Notes: generated by a model from the letters alone, not told the origin. A stretch of DNA of 10,690 nucleotides from DATHVI01 sp035461385 (GCA_035461385.1 DATHVI010000132.1:1-10690), one strand, 5' to 3'. Shown: positions 1 to 6,332, counted from the stretch's first letter. Numbers and translations are program-made.

Positions 1-84
1 GTGTTCGAGGAGCGGGCGCTCGAGGCGGCCGGAGGGGAGGGTGAGCGGCTGCGCCGCTCACCGGCCATGGCCGGTGAGCGGTGA
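1..84 (+). CDS. 3' end of an unidentified plus-strand gene
   Basis: The first reading frame is open from the left edge and ends with TGA at 82-84, giving a 27-residue tail rich in Glu, Arg, Ala and Gly that ends in MAGER. Third positions are almost all G or C up to about codon 19, as in the confirmed genes of this window, which is the main reason to call it coding. The last 14 codons lie inside the nested palindromes at 41-81, so the gene ends within, or has been extended into, a hairpin element. The tail is too short to identify a family. Convergent to the glycosyltransferase gene ending at 478. Confidence 0.45.
   Translation: MFEERALEAAGGEGERLRRSPAMAGER
41..81. repeat. Overlapping palindromes (two alternative hairpins)
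   Basis: Arms GTGAGCGGC (41-49) and GCCGCTCAC (53-61) form a perfect 9-bp stem around a TGC loop. The second arm also begins a perfect 28-bp palindrome at 54-81, centred on GGCCATGGCC, whose right arm GGTGAGCGG repeats the first arm. The middle arm can pair left or right but not both. It spans the end of the upstream gene, so it probably acts as a terminator, possibly working from both strands. There is no T-tract. Confidence 0.6.
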
Positions 85-477
85 GTCGGATACGCTCGGC
101 CGGCAAAGGTCAACAGTGTCCACGAGACTCGGGGCACTCCAAGCAACCGCTCGGCCTCGCCTTGGGCCCAGGACACGATCGCCATCACGGCCGACCATAG
201 CCAACAGCGCCGGCCAGCCTGCCCCAGCTTGTGAGCTGTGAGGAGTTTCTTTACTCAGTCAAGGGGCGGCTGCGCCGCCCCGGGCCTGCGGGCGGCCGCT
301 CCGCGGCCGTCCTCGGCCCGGCGAGCGACCACTTGTTGGTGCGTTGATCGCCTGTGTCGCGAGGCCCAACGACGCGCCGGATCGGCCGCTGCCGCGTACC
401 GCAGCGGGTCGGAACACTCCGCTTCGCAAGGGAGCGTATGGATCATTGGAGCCCGTAGGTCTGAACCCACCCGGGAG
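85..477. other. Convergent intergenic region without a convincing gene
   Basis: I find no coding frame here with the codon bias of the neighbours. Bases 100-260 are less GC-rich than the genes and show nothing recognisable. Bases 263-320 hold a hairpin cluster (listed separately). Another stem, CCGCTGC (386-392) with GCAGCGG (401-407), has an 8-base loop. Next to the glycosyltransferase stop, an imperfect stem at 452-475 (9 bp with one G.U pair as read on the minus strand, a 2-base bulge at 470-471 and a 4-base loop) could terminate that gene. None of the stems is followed by a clear T-tract. Confidence 0.5.
263..320. repeat. GC hairpin cluster, likely terminator
   Basis: GGGGCGGC (263-270) and GCCGCCCC (274-281) form a perfect 8-bp stem with a TGC loop. 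It is followed by CGGGCC (281-286) pairing with GGCCCG (315-320), enclosing CGGCCG (293-298) pairing with CGGCCG (304-309). The first stem has the same 13-base core, GCGGCTGCGCCGC, as the hairpin at 45-57. It lies between two converging genes, so termination is the simplest role. Confidence 0.45.
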
Positions 478-1917
478 CTACCTCGGCGGGTCGACCAGCA
501 CCACCGACCGCTCGTAGAGCACCCGCCGACCGGCCACGTCCTCGTGTCGAACACGCAGGCGTCTCGGAGCTGTGTAGCGGCGGAGGATGAACAGCGGCGC
601 CAATCCCTGCTCGTCGCTCAGCCGGAAACCAGCGGGCCGCCTGGTCCTGAAGCTAGTGCTGAGCGTGTCGATCTCCCGCGTCCTGACACCGCTGCGGTAG
701 CGGCGGTTGTCCAAGATCCGGGCGCCGAGGTAGTACTTGAGCGGCTCGTCGCCGTTGGCGTTGGTGACGATCACCCGCACCTCGTCACTCTCCCCGATCG
801 CTTCCGCCGCCTCTCGCCAATCCGGGCGCTGCATCTGGGCGCTCGCGATCACGGCGCCATGAACGGCAAGGAACAAAAGGCAGATAGCCACCGCTCCGAT
901 CGTCCCCACGCGACCCGCACGTCCTCCGCCGAAACCGATCGCTCCGACGACAAGGATCGGCACCAGGCCGCCGATCATGTTGCGCGGGTTGGCGAAGTCC
1001 AGGCCGATGATCGCGAGCGCGAACGGCACCGCGATCGCGGAGCCGGCGACGGCTGCGGCGATCGTAGCCGCGCGCTGCTCGTCCGGGAGCCCGCGCCGTA
1101 CGATCAACCACAGCGCCACCAGGAACAGCGCGCCCCCAGCCGCCGCGGCGCCAATCTGCAGGGCATCGATCCGCGAGTCGGCCGCGAGCGGCCCCGGCTC
1201 CTCGCTCGCGACATAGTCGAGCGCTACCTCGCCTGCCCGAGTGGCGAGGGAGACGTCGGCAAACGCGTTTCGGCGATCGTCGCCCTCCTGGCCGAGGGCG
1301 AGCGGGACCAGGGCGAGGCCGACCGCTGCCACGGCGGCCACACCGAGCAGCGCGCGGCCACGCTCGGGCCTAGCCGCCCAGAGTAGCCACAGCGCCTGGG
1401 GCGCGACCAGAAACGCGGCGAAGTAGTGCGAGCACACTGCCAACGCCGACGCCGCCGCCCACAGCGCCAGCGAGCTGGGGCTGCGGTCGCGCAGTGCCCG
1501 GGCGAAGAACGCCAGGCCGAGGGTCGTCAGCAGGACCATGAGCGCGTACGAGCGCGCCTCCTGCGAGTACCAGATGAGGTAGGGGTTGAGGGCGACAAAG
1601 ACGGAGGCGAACAGCCCGATTCGCCTGCTGGCGAGCTCGCGGCCGGCGAGATACGCCGCCGGCACGGTGAGCGTGCCGATCAACGCCGACAGCGACCGCA
1701 GGCCGACTTCCGCGGTGCCGAAGAGCTTCGCCCAGGCCCAGGCGAGAACGTAGTAGAGCGGCGGGCTCCGCTCGCCTTCGGCGACGTGATCGAGTGTGTC
1801 GAAAAGGCTGGAGGCGATGACACGGTTGGCGGTGACCGCCTCGTCGTGATGGAAGCTCTGAAGGTCAAGCGTGGCGAAGCGAGCGGCGGCCGCCACCCCA
1901 ACGATTCCGGCCAGCAT
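478..1917 (-). CDS. GT39-type membrane glycosyltransferase (PMT/ArnT-like)
   Basis: Predicted polytopic membrane protein of 479 residues that would transfer a sugar from a polyprenyl-phosphate donor to an acceptor outside the cytoplasm. The first membrane segment is followed by an HHDEA motif (residues 23-27); an acidic DE in this first outer loop is the catalytic signature of GT39/PMT enzymes. Other family marks are SPPLYY (51-56), the NPYLIWYSQEARSYAL block (111-126) and NPRNMIGGLVP (310-320). About ten hydrophobic segments extend to residue ~360, followed by a soluble C-terminal domain of ~120 residues. I chose ATG 1917 because GGGAGG stands five bases upstream of it. An in-frame ATG at 1938 sits six bases after a TACTGT hexamer and could give a leaderless product seven residues longer. 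Substrate and acceptor cannot be read from the sequence. The gene stands alone. Confidence 0.88.
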   Translation of the reverse strand: MLAGIVGVAAAARFATLDLQSFHHDEAVTANRVIASSLFDTLDHVAEGERSPPLYYVLAWAWAKLFGTAEVGLRSLSALIGTLTVPAAYLAGRELASRRIGLFASVFVALNPYLIWYSQEARSYALMVLLTTLGLAFFARALRDRSPSSLALWAAASALAVCSHYFAAFLVAPQALWLLWAARPERGRALLGVAAVAAVGLALVPLALGQEGDDRRNAFADVSLATRAGEVALDYVASEEPGPLAADSRIDALQIGAAAAGGALFLVALWLIVRRGLPDEQRAATIAAAVAGSAIAVPFALAIIGLDFANPRNMIGGLVPILVVGAIGFGGGRAGRVGTIGAVAICLLFLAVHGAVIASAQMQRPDWREAAEAIGESDEVRVIVTNANGDEPLKYYLGARILDNRRYRSGVRTREIDTLSTSFRTRRPAGFRLSDEQGLAPLFILRRYTAPRRLRVRHEDVAGRRVLYERSVVLVDPPR

Positions 1918-1944
1918 CCAGACCTCCCGCTGCTGCATTGCGGA

Positions 1945-1950
1945 ACAGTA
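1945..1950 (-). promoter_or_regulatory. Candidate -10 hexamer for the glycosyltransferase gene
   Basis: On the minus strand TACTGT (a TANNNT match) lies at 1950-1945. Transcription would start near 1938, giving either a ~20-base leader carrying the GGGAGG ribosome site before ATG 1917, or a leaderless message from ATG 1938. No good -35 is seen at 16-18 bases. Confidence 0.4.
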
Positions 1951-2268
1951 ACCGGCGACGATCGCCAACGGGGCGCTCCGCGGGTACCCATCGAGTGCGT
2001 GGCGTGCTCCGAACGCTCCCCGAACACCGTGGCGATCATCGGCGGCGCCCCGCGATCACCGGCGAGCACCGAATCTGGCTCAGACGCAGGCGAAACCGCG
2101 CGGGGCTCGCCGCAGACAGCCGCCAATACTCGCCCGGCCTCGCTTCACACGCGACAGGTCACCGTGCGCGCCGTAGCCACGAGTAGCTGGTTGACATGCC
2201 TGCCGGCCCCATGGAGATTGGTAGCCGATTGGTAGCCGCCGGCAATCTCGGGGATGCCCGCCTGGCAA
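1951..2268. other. Non-coding gap between glycosyltransferase and tRNA terminator
   Basis: Frames are open through parts of this stretch on both strands but have neither the third-position G/C bias of the neighbours nor any recognisable motif. A perfect TTGACA stands at 2191-2196 on the plus strand, but no good -10 and no plus-strand gene follow it. The right end carries an 11-bp tandem duplication with short inverted flanks (listed separately). Confidence 0.4.
2214..2249. repeat. 11-bp tandem repeat inside a short inverted repeat
   Basis: ATTGGTAGCCG occurs twice head to tail, perfectly (2217-2227 and 2228-2238). The pair is enclosed by GAGATTG (2214-2220) and its complement CAATCTC (2243-2249). 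It lies just beyond the tRNA terminator. It could be a regulator-binding site or the scar of a small duplication or recombination event; the sequence does not decide. Confidence 0.5.
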
Positions 2269-2298
2269 CCGAAAGGCCCGCCGTAGCGGGCCTTTCGG
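2269..2298 (-). terminator. Terminator hairpin downstream of tRNA-fMet
   Basis: A perfect 13-bp stem, CCGAAAGGCCCGC (2269-2281) against its complement (2286-2298), with a 4-base loop. The AAAGG/CCTTT tracts at the stem base are typical of bacterial intrinsic terminators and would work in both directions. It begins four bases after the tRNA 3' end on the minus strand, so it most likely ends the tRNA transcript. Confidence 0.8.
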
Positions 2299-2302
2299 CG
2301 TA

Positions 2303-2376
2303 TAGCGGGGGTGGGATTTGAACCCACGACCTCCGGGTTATGAGCCCGGCGAGCTACCTGACTGCTCCACCCCGCG
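2303..2376 (-). tRNA. Initiator tRNA-fMet (anticodon CAT)
   Basis: Complete 74-base cloverleaf without an encoded CCA. The anticodon loop reads CTCATAA. Three features mark it as the initiator rather than the elongator Met tRNA: the first acceptor pair is mismatched (C1 against U72, where most bacteria have C.A), the anticodon stem has three consecutive G-C pairs next to the loop (CCGGG/CCCGG), and the D stem has A11-U24. The T arm is GTGGG-TTCAAAT-CCCAC. It starts 51 bases downstream of the hydrolase stop on the same strand; I see no convincing promoter of its own in that gap, so read-through from upstream is possible. Confidence 0.96.
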
Positions 2377-2427
2377 GCGGGACTACAAACCTAGCAAGTA
2401 TGCGGCGATTTTCGCGGTCGCGGGCGC

Positions 2428-4608
2428 TCAGGGGGCGCCGCGAGTGAACGCCAGATCGGCGACGTCGATGACGCCGTGGTCGGTGCGCGAGAAGCGCAGC
2501 TCGACCGCGCGCAGGTCGGTGAGGTCGACGCCGCCGAACCGCGCCAGGGGGAAATGGAGCTGGTTGAGGATGATGTGCCCGCTGAACCGGCGAAGGCCCG
2601 CGAGGTCGAGCCTCAGCGGGGCGCGACCCACCTCCGACGCTGCGACCCTGGCGCGGTTGCCGGCGCCGTCGGTGAGCCGGATCGCGAGGTCCTGGAGACG
2701 GGTCCGCCGGGCGGCGGCGTAGCCGGGATTCGGGGCGGCGCGGAACTGGAGCGCGTCGTAGCCGCTCACGTCCCCCTCGCCGGGTGGCAGCTCGAACCGG
2801 ACCGCGGCGCGGCGCTTCGTCCAGCCGAGCGTCGCTCGCGAGAGGCCGCGGGCGGGACCCCGGCCGAACAGATCGCCGAGGTGGACGTCGAGGAACCTGA
2901 ACCTCCCGGGCACGCATGGGCGCCGGCCGGCGGCACGGCACCACCGGTAGATCGGCATCGCTTTCGCCGAGACGGATCCGCCGAGCCGGTTTCGGGTGAG
3001 GTCGCGGCGACGGGTGAAGCGATTCAGGTCGAGCCGGCGCCCGGGGAGGTCGGGGGCGTGGTAGCTCGTGATTGCGCGGGCGGGCGCGATCTCCGGTGGC
3101 GTCGACGCCCCCGTCCAGGTCGGATCGAGCGAGAGGTCGTCGCCGAGGTAGCGGCGGAAGAAGTCGGCCACGTAGACGGCGCCTACCCGCCGCTGCTCGC
3201 CCTGCTTGAGCCGGCCCCGGCATCGGCGGACGAAGCGGCCGTCGTCGATCGCGCCGGGATAGCCGCCGCCGGGCGACCAGACCGTGTTGAAGAAGTTGTG
3301 GTTCGCGCCCATCACCGTCACCGTGTGCTTCGGCGCCGGGTCGCCCGGCAGGCGGTAGCGGGCGTCGTCGAAGTAGTGGATCCCCTGGAGGTCGAAGACG
3401 TCGCCGTCGCAGTAGGGCAGCACCACGCCGAGCGGGATCCCGTTGACGGTGCGGCGGGTGAAGTCGACCGGCGCCAGCGGCAGCACCGCGCGGATCCCGA
3501 ACGGCTGGGCGCGGCGGCGGTCGAGGATCACCTGCCAGATCGCGCCTTCGCCGCCGCGCGAGTGGCCCATCGTTCCGATCCTGGTCAAGTCGATCTTGCC
3601 GAGGAAGCTGTCGCCGAACGGGGCGCCACCGGACGTCGCCCATTTGCGCCACAGGGCGACGTGGCGCTGGAGCAGCTCGCCCCGCTGGCGCATCCCGGTG
3701 TCGCCGACCTGGTTGCCGAGGACGTTGACGCCGTTCGCGCTCACCGAGGCGACGACGAACCCGAAGCTCGCGAGCCGCTCGGCGATGTAGTCGTAGCCGG
3801 CGTGGTTCGGAATCGGGCGAAAGCCCTTCCGGCACGGCCACTCATACCGAGTGCGCTCGCCCTTGAAGCAGGCGTCGTGGTTTCCGTGCATAAACAGGAC
3901 GAGCGGGAACGGACCCGCCGCCTCACTTGGAAAGTGAACGATCCCCCGAACCTCAACCCGGCCGCGGATCCGGCTCGGCTTGAACGCCCGCTTGCCGAGG
4001 TTGTAGGCCGTCCGGCCAACCTCGAGCGGGCCACGGCCGACCCCCGCGACGCGAGCGATCTGCGCGCCGGCGCGGCGCCCGGCGTCCGCCGTGCCTGCTG
4101 CGGGGCGCTCGCCGGCGCCGGCCCTCGAGCTACGGGCCGCACCCACGCGACCCGCTGCCCGTCCGCCGTAGCGGGCGCTGATCCGCGCCGTCAGCACCAC
4201 GGGATCGGCGGTGAGCGCCTCGAGCGCGCGCTTGCCGGAGCTCGGGATCGCGTAGGCGATCGGCCGTCCGTTCGCGAGCAGCTCGTAGCGGAGCGCCCGC
4301 GGCGGGTAGTGCCCGGCGAGCCGCACGCCCCAGAGCGCGCGCCGAGGGCCCGATCGGCGAAGCGCCCCGCTCGCGCCCGCGCGAGCTGCGCCTGGAACCC
4401 GCCTCACGGTGAGACCTCGCTCGCTGCGGACCACCCGGCCCTCGGCCCGCGCGGCGGCGAGCACCCTGATCTTGGGCGCCGGCTTCGCGGTCGCGGCGGC
4501 GGCCGGCGACACGGACGCAGCGCCGGCGAGCAGGGCCAACGCCATGCTCGCGACGAGTGGCACGGCAACCGAGATCCAGGCTCCACCCCGCGCTCGGCCG
4601 TGTCCCAT
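2428..4608 (-). CDS. Exported alpha/beta hydrolase with C-terminal beta-rich domain
   Basis: A 726-residue protein predicted to act outside the cell as an esterase or lipase-like serine hydrolase. Residues 1-40 are a signal peptide: a basic start, a hydrophobic core at 11-30 and alanine-rich ending. Residues 41-210 are low-complexity and Arg/Ala-rich. The hydrolase core (about 215-490) shows an oxyanion strand and loop LFMHGNHD (238-245), the nucleophile elbow GHSRGG (348-353, Ser350), a likely acid in YCDGD (Asp401 or Asp403) and the likely catalytic His437 in GANHNFF. Cys247 and Cys259 could form a disulfide. Residues ~500-726 look like a beta-sandwich accessory domain, perhaps for binding substrate or surface. 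The start is fixed by AAAGGAA upstream of ATG 4608. It is far longer than a typical 270-300-residue hydrolase. The substrate is unknown; resemblance to PAF-acetylhydrolase/dienelactone-hydrolase types is by motif order only. Confidence 0.87.
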   Translation of the reverse strand: MGHGRARGGAWISVAVPLVASMALALLAGAASVSPAAAATAKPAPKIRVLAAARAEGRVVRSERGLTVRRVPGAARAGASGALRRSGPRRALWGVRLAGHYPPRALRYELLANGRPIAYAIPSSGKRALEALTADPVVLTARISARYGGRAAGRVGAARSSRAGAGERPAAGTADAGRRAGAQIARVAGVGRGPLEVGRTAYNLGKRAFKPSRIRGRVEVRGIVHFPSEAAGPFPLVLFMHGNHDACFKGERTRYEWPCRKGFRPIPNHAGYDYIAERLASFGFVVASVSANGVNVLGNQVGDTGMRQRGELLQRHVALWRKWATSGGAPFGDSFLGKIDLTRIGTMGHSRGGEGAIWQVILDRRRAQPFGIRAVLPLAPVDFTRRTVNGIPLGVVLPYCDGDVFDLQGIHYFDDARYRLPGDPAPKHTVTVMGANHNFFNTVWSPGGGYPGAIDDGRFVRRCRGRLKQGEQRRVGAVYVADFFRRYLGDDLSLDPTWTGASTPPEIAPARAITSYHAPDLPGRRLDLNRFTRRRDLTRNRLGGSVSAKAMPIYRWCRAAGRRPCVPGRFRFLDVHLGDLFGRGPARGLSRATLGWTKRRAAVRFELPPGEGDVSGYDALQFRAAPNPGYAAARRTRLQDLAIRLTDGAGNRARVAASEVGRAPLRLDLAGLRRFSGHIILNQLHFPLARFGGVDLTDLRAVELRFSRTDHGVIDVADLAFTRGAP

Positions 4609-4739
4609 CCGGTTCCTTTCCCCGCATCCGTGCGGACTCTGAGCAGCTCCGTCACCGGACGCTACACCCTCGATCCGACCTCCGGGCCGGGCTCAGCTTG
4701 GATCCGCTCGCCGTCGCCGATGCCTTACAGTCGGTGTCG
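4609..4739. other. Divergent promoter region
   Basis: This gap separates the hydrolase (minus) from the NTF2-like gene (plus). On the minus strand TAGCGT (4664-4659) is a possible -10 giving a ~45-base leader, with a small CCGCA/TGCGG hairpin (4622-4635) just before the ribosome site; no -35 is clear. The plus-strand -10 is listed separately. Confidence 0.35.
4726..4731 (+). promoter_or_regulatory. -10 hexamer for a leaderless NTF2-like gene
   Basis: TACAGT is followed by eight bases and then ATG 4740, so transcription would begin at or within two bases of the start codon. There is no Shine-Dalgarno sequence in this space. The same arrangement recurs at three other genes in the window. Confidence 0.55.
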
Positions 4740-5168
4740 ATGGGTGAGGTAGCGGCGGGGCTGGCCCGGCGCGGCTTCGAGGCGTTCGCGCGACGCGACC
4801 TCGAGACGATGGTCGAGTTCGCCGACCCCGAAATCGAGATCAACGTTGTCACCGCGCACGTCGCCGGTCGCGACGGCCCCTACCGCGGGCATGACGGGAT
4901 CAGGCAGTACCTCGACGACGTCGACGCGACCTGGGACGAGATCGATCTTCAGCCGCGCCAGTACGTCGAGATCGGCGACGAGCGGGTGCTCGTCCTCGGG
5001 CGGGTGCGGACGCGGCGAGGGTCGACGCTGATCGACGTGCCGAACGCTTGGCTGTGGGAGCTCGCCGGCGGCAAGGTGAAGTCGATCCGGCTGTTCGTCG
5101 ACTCGGAGTCGATCGCCTCGCTGCTCGACGCGCGCGACGAGGCGCTGCGCTCGCGACCCGCGGGGTAG
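4740..5168 (+). CDS. NTF2/SnoaL-like fold protein
   Basis: A compact 142-residue cytosolic protein with the layout of the NTF2-like superfamily: an N-terminal helix with AFARRDLETMVEFADPEIEI (15-34), the YRGHDGIRQYLDDV segment (48-61) typical of SnoaL-like members, then alternating strands ending in GKVKSIRLFVDSESI (111-125). The length is usual for single-domain members. The fold hosts cyclases, isomerases, dehydratases and pure ligand binders, so no reaction can be assigned. No signal peptide. The start at ATG 4740 is supported by the TACAGT hexamer eight bases upstream; earlier in-frame starts would run back through that promoter and the hydrolase leader. Divergent from the hydrolase, 117 bases before ppx. 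Confidence 0.82.
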   Translation: MGEVAAGLARRGFEAFARRDLETMVEFADPEIEINVVTAHVAGRDGPYRGHDGIRQYLDDVDATWDEIDLQPRQYVEIGDERVLVLGRVRTRRGSTLIDVPNAWLWELAGGKVKSIRLFVDSESIASLLDARDEALRSRPAG

Positions 5169-5203
5169 CCGCTCGCCGCACCGCGCACGCGCTCGCCGAC
5201 ACG

Positions 5204-5265
5204 GCGCACGGCCACGGCCCACGGCGCACCGCGCACCGCGCACCGCGCACGGCGCACGGCGCACG
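5204..5265. repeat. Heptamer tandem array in the ppx promoter region
   Basis: Six exact-length units of GCGCAC followed by C or G run without interruption from 5224 to 5265: three ending in C, then three ending in G. Three degenerate units precede them (GCGCACG 5204, GCCACG 5211, GCCCACG 5217). The array stops five bases before the ppx -10 hexamer and so covers the whole -35 zone. Unit length is not a multiple of three and no gene crosses it, so it is not coding. Confidence 0.85.
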
Positions 5266-5270
5266 GCGAA

Positions 5271-5276
5271 TAGCAT
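5271..5276 (+). promoter_or_regulatory. -10 hexamer for a leaderless ppx gene
   Basis: TAGCAT is followed by nine bases and GTG 5286. No ribosome site lies between. No TTGACA-like box is present; the expected -35 position falls inside the heptamer array. Confidence 0.5.
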
Positions 5277-5285
5277 CCCCCGCGC

Positions 5286-6212
5286 GTGAGGGTCGCGGTC
5301 GTCGACATCGGCAGCAACTCGACGCGGTTGCTCGTCGCCGACGTCGACCAGGGGCGGGTCGAGGAGCTCGACCGCCGCTCGACCGTTACCAGGCTCGGGC
5401 GCGGGGTCGACACCTCGGGCCAGCTCTCGATCGAGGGGATCGAGGCGGTGTGCGCCGTCCTCGCCGACTACATCGCCGCCTACCGCGAGCTCGGCGCCGA
5501 GCGGGTGTCGGCGCTCGCCACCAGCGCTGTCCGCGACGCGGCCAACTCGGCGATGTTCCTCGCCGAGCTTCGCGAGCGCTTCGCTCTCGACGCCCGGCTC
5601 CTCGACGGCGACGCGGAGGCGCGGCTGACCTACGCCGGCGCCTGTGCCGACCACCCGGTCGACGGGCGGCGCACGCTCGTCGTCGACATCGGCGGCGGTT
5701 CGACCGAGCTGATCGTCGGCGACGGGCCCGAGCTCGGGTTCCACGCCTCGCTCCAGGCCGGCGTCGTCCGCCATACCGAGCGCCACCTGCAGAGCGACCC
5801 GCCGACCGCGGCGGAGCTCGAAGCGCTCGCCGGCGACGTCCGCGAGCTGATCGCCGACGCCCTCGACGGCGCCGACGCCGGCGTCGAGGACGGGATCGCG
5901 GTCGCCGGGACGCCGACCTCGCTGGCGGCGATCGACCAGCGGCTCGACCCCTACGATCGCGACCGGGTCCACGGCCACCGGCTCGGGCTCGAGACGATCC
6001 AGCGGCTGCTCTCCCAGCTCGCCTCGAAGCCGCTCACGGAGCGGCTCGAGGTCACCGGCCTTCACCCCGGCCGGGCGCCGACGATCGTCGCCGGGGTCGT
6101 GATCCTGATCCAGGTGATGCGGGCGTTCGGGCTCGACGAGATCGAGGTCTCGGAGCACGACATCCTCTGGGGCGCGGCGCTCGAGGCGGCGGAGGAGGCA
6201 ACGGAGCGGTAG
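5286..6212 (+). CDS. ppx: Exopolyphosphatase / pppGpp phosphatase (Ppx/GppA family)
   Basis: A 308-residue cytosolic phosphatase of the ASKHA fold that removes terminal phosphate from polyphosphate and, in some members, from pppGpp. The two phosphate-binding loops are plain: DIGSNSTRL (7-15) and DIGGGSTEL (134-142). Between them are ATSAVRDA (78-85) and the conserved acid in GDAEARLTY (Glu111, equivalent to the catalytic Glu of the family). GTPTSLAAI (208-216) and the GLHPGRAPTIVAGVVIL block (258-274) complete the fold. The protein stops after the second ASKHA lobe and lacks the C-terminal HD-like and helical domains of the ~500-residue E. coli enzyme, matching the short actinobacterial Ppx1 type. 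GTG 5286 is the only start that keeps the first loop at its usual distance from the N terminus. Symbol by family; polyphosphate versus pppGpp preference cannot be read. Confidence 0.92.
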   Translation: MRVAVVDIGSNSTRLLVADVDQGRVEELDRRSTVTRLGRGVDTSGQLSIEGIEAVCAVLADYIAAYRELGAERVSALATSAVRDAANSAMFLAELRERFALDARLLDGDAEARLTYAGACADHPVDGRRTLVVDIGGGSTELIVGDGPELGFHASLQAGVVRHTERHLQSDPPTAAELEALAGDVRELIADALDGADAGVEDGIAVAGTPTSLAAIDQRLDPYDRDRVHGHRLGLETIQRLLSQLASKPLTERLEVTGLHPGRAPTIVAGVVILIQVMRAFGLDEIEVSEHDILWGAALEAAEEATER

Positions 6213-6222
6213 CCCTCGTCGT

Positions 6223-6271
6223 GACGAACGTCGAATCGCCCACACAGAAGGTGCGCGAATCGACGTTCGTC
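6223..6271. repeat. Long imperfect hairpin after ppx
   Basis: GACGAACGTCGA (6223-6234) and TCGACGTTCGTC (6260-6271) are perfect 12-base complements. Inside them pairing continues as TCGC/GCGA and CAC/GTG, broken only by an A.A and a C.C mismatch, to a 7-base loop ACAGAAG. In all 19 of 21 positions pair. It starts ten bases after the ppx stop and may end that transcript, though it has no T-tract and looks more like a REP-type element. Confidence 0.7.
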
Positions 6272-6277
6272 CCCTGA

Positions 6278-6314
6278 CCGCCTCGCCAGGCGGGGTCGGT
6301 TGCAGAAGGCAACC
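6278..6314. terminator. Two further hairpins before the Mo oxidoreductase gene
   Basis: CCGCCT/AGGCGG (6278-6293, loop CGCC) is followed by GGTTGC/GCAACC (6298-6314, loop AGAAG). Both stems are perfect 6 bp. Together with the long hairpin upstream they fill most of the 134-base gap and end 18 bases before the next -10 hexamer, so they likely insulate ppx from the next gene. Without T-tracts the terminator reading is tentative. Confidence 0.45.
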
Positions 6315-6332
6315 CACTCCCCGAAGATCGGC

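Noticed and set aside
238..1386. 382-residue plus-strand frame opposite the glycosyltransferase
   Set aside because: Arg/Ala/His-rich composition with no motif; the opposite strand encodes a membrane protein with family signatures.
2191..2303. Integrase attachment site or island boundary at the tRNA gene
   Set aside because: No duplicate of the tRNA 3' end, no integrase and no mobile genes are in the window; the 11-bp repeat alone is too little evidence.
2318..2722. Plus-strand frame beginning with MNPRPPGYEPGEL
   Set aside because: Its first residues are simply the antisense reading of the tRNA-fMet gene, a well-known source of false proteins; the rest is antisense to the hydrolase.
2476..4752. 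758-residue plus-strand open frame opposite the hydrolase
   Set aside because: It is longer than the real gene, but is made of Arg, Glu, Asp, Ala and Val without domain structure, as expected opposite a gene with extreme third-position G/C bias. The minus-strand product has a signal peptide, catalytic motifs and a ribosome site.
5204..5265. CRISPR-like array
   Set aside because: The units are seven bases and contiguous, without spacers; this is a simple tandem repeat.
4725..6317. 530-residue minus-strand frame spanning the NTF2-like and ppx genes
   Set aside because: It crosses two well-supported genes and the heptamer array, and contains no domain.
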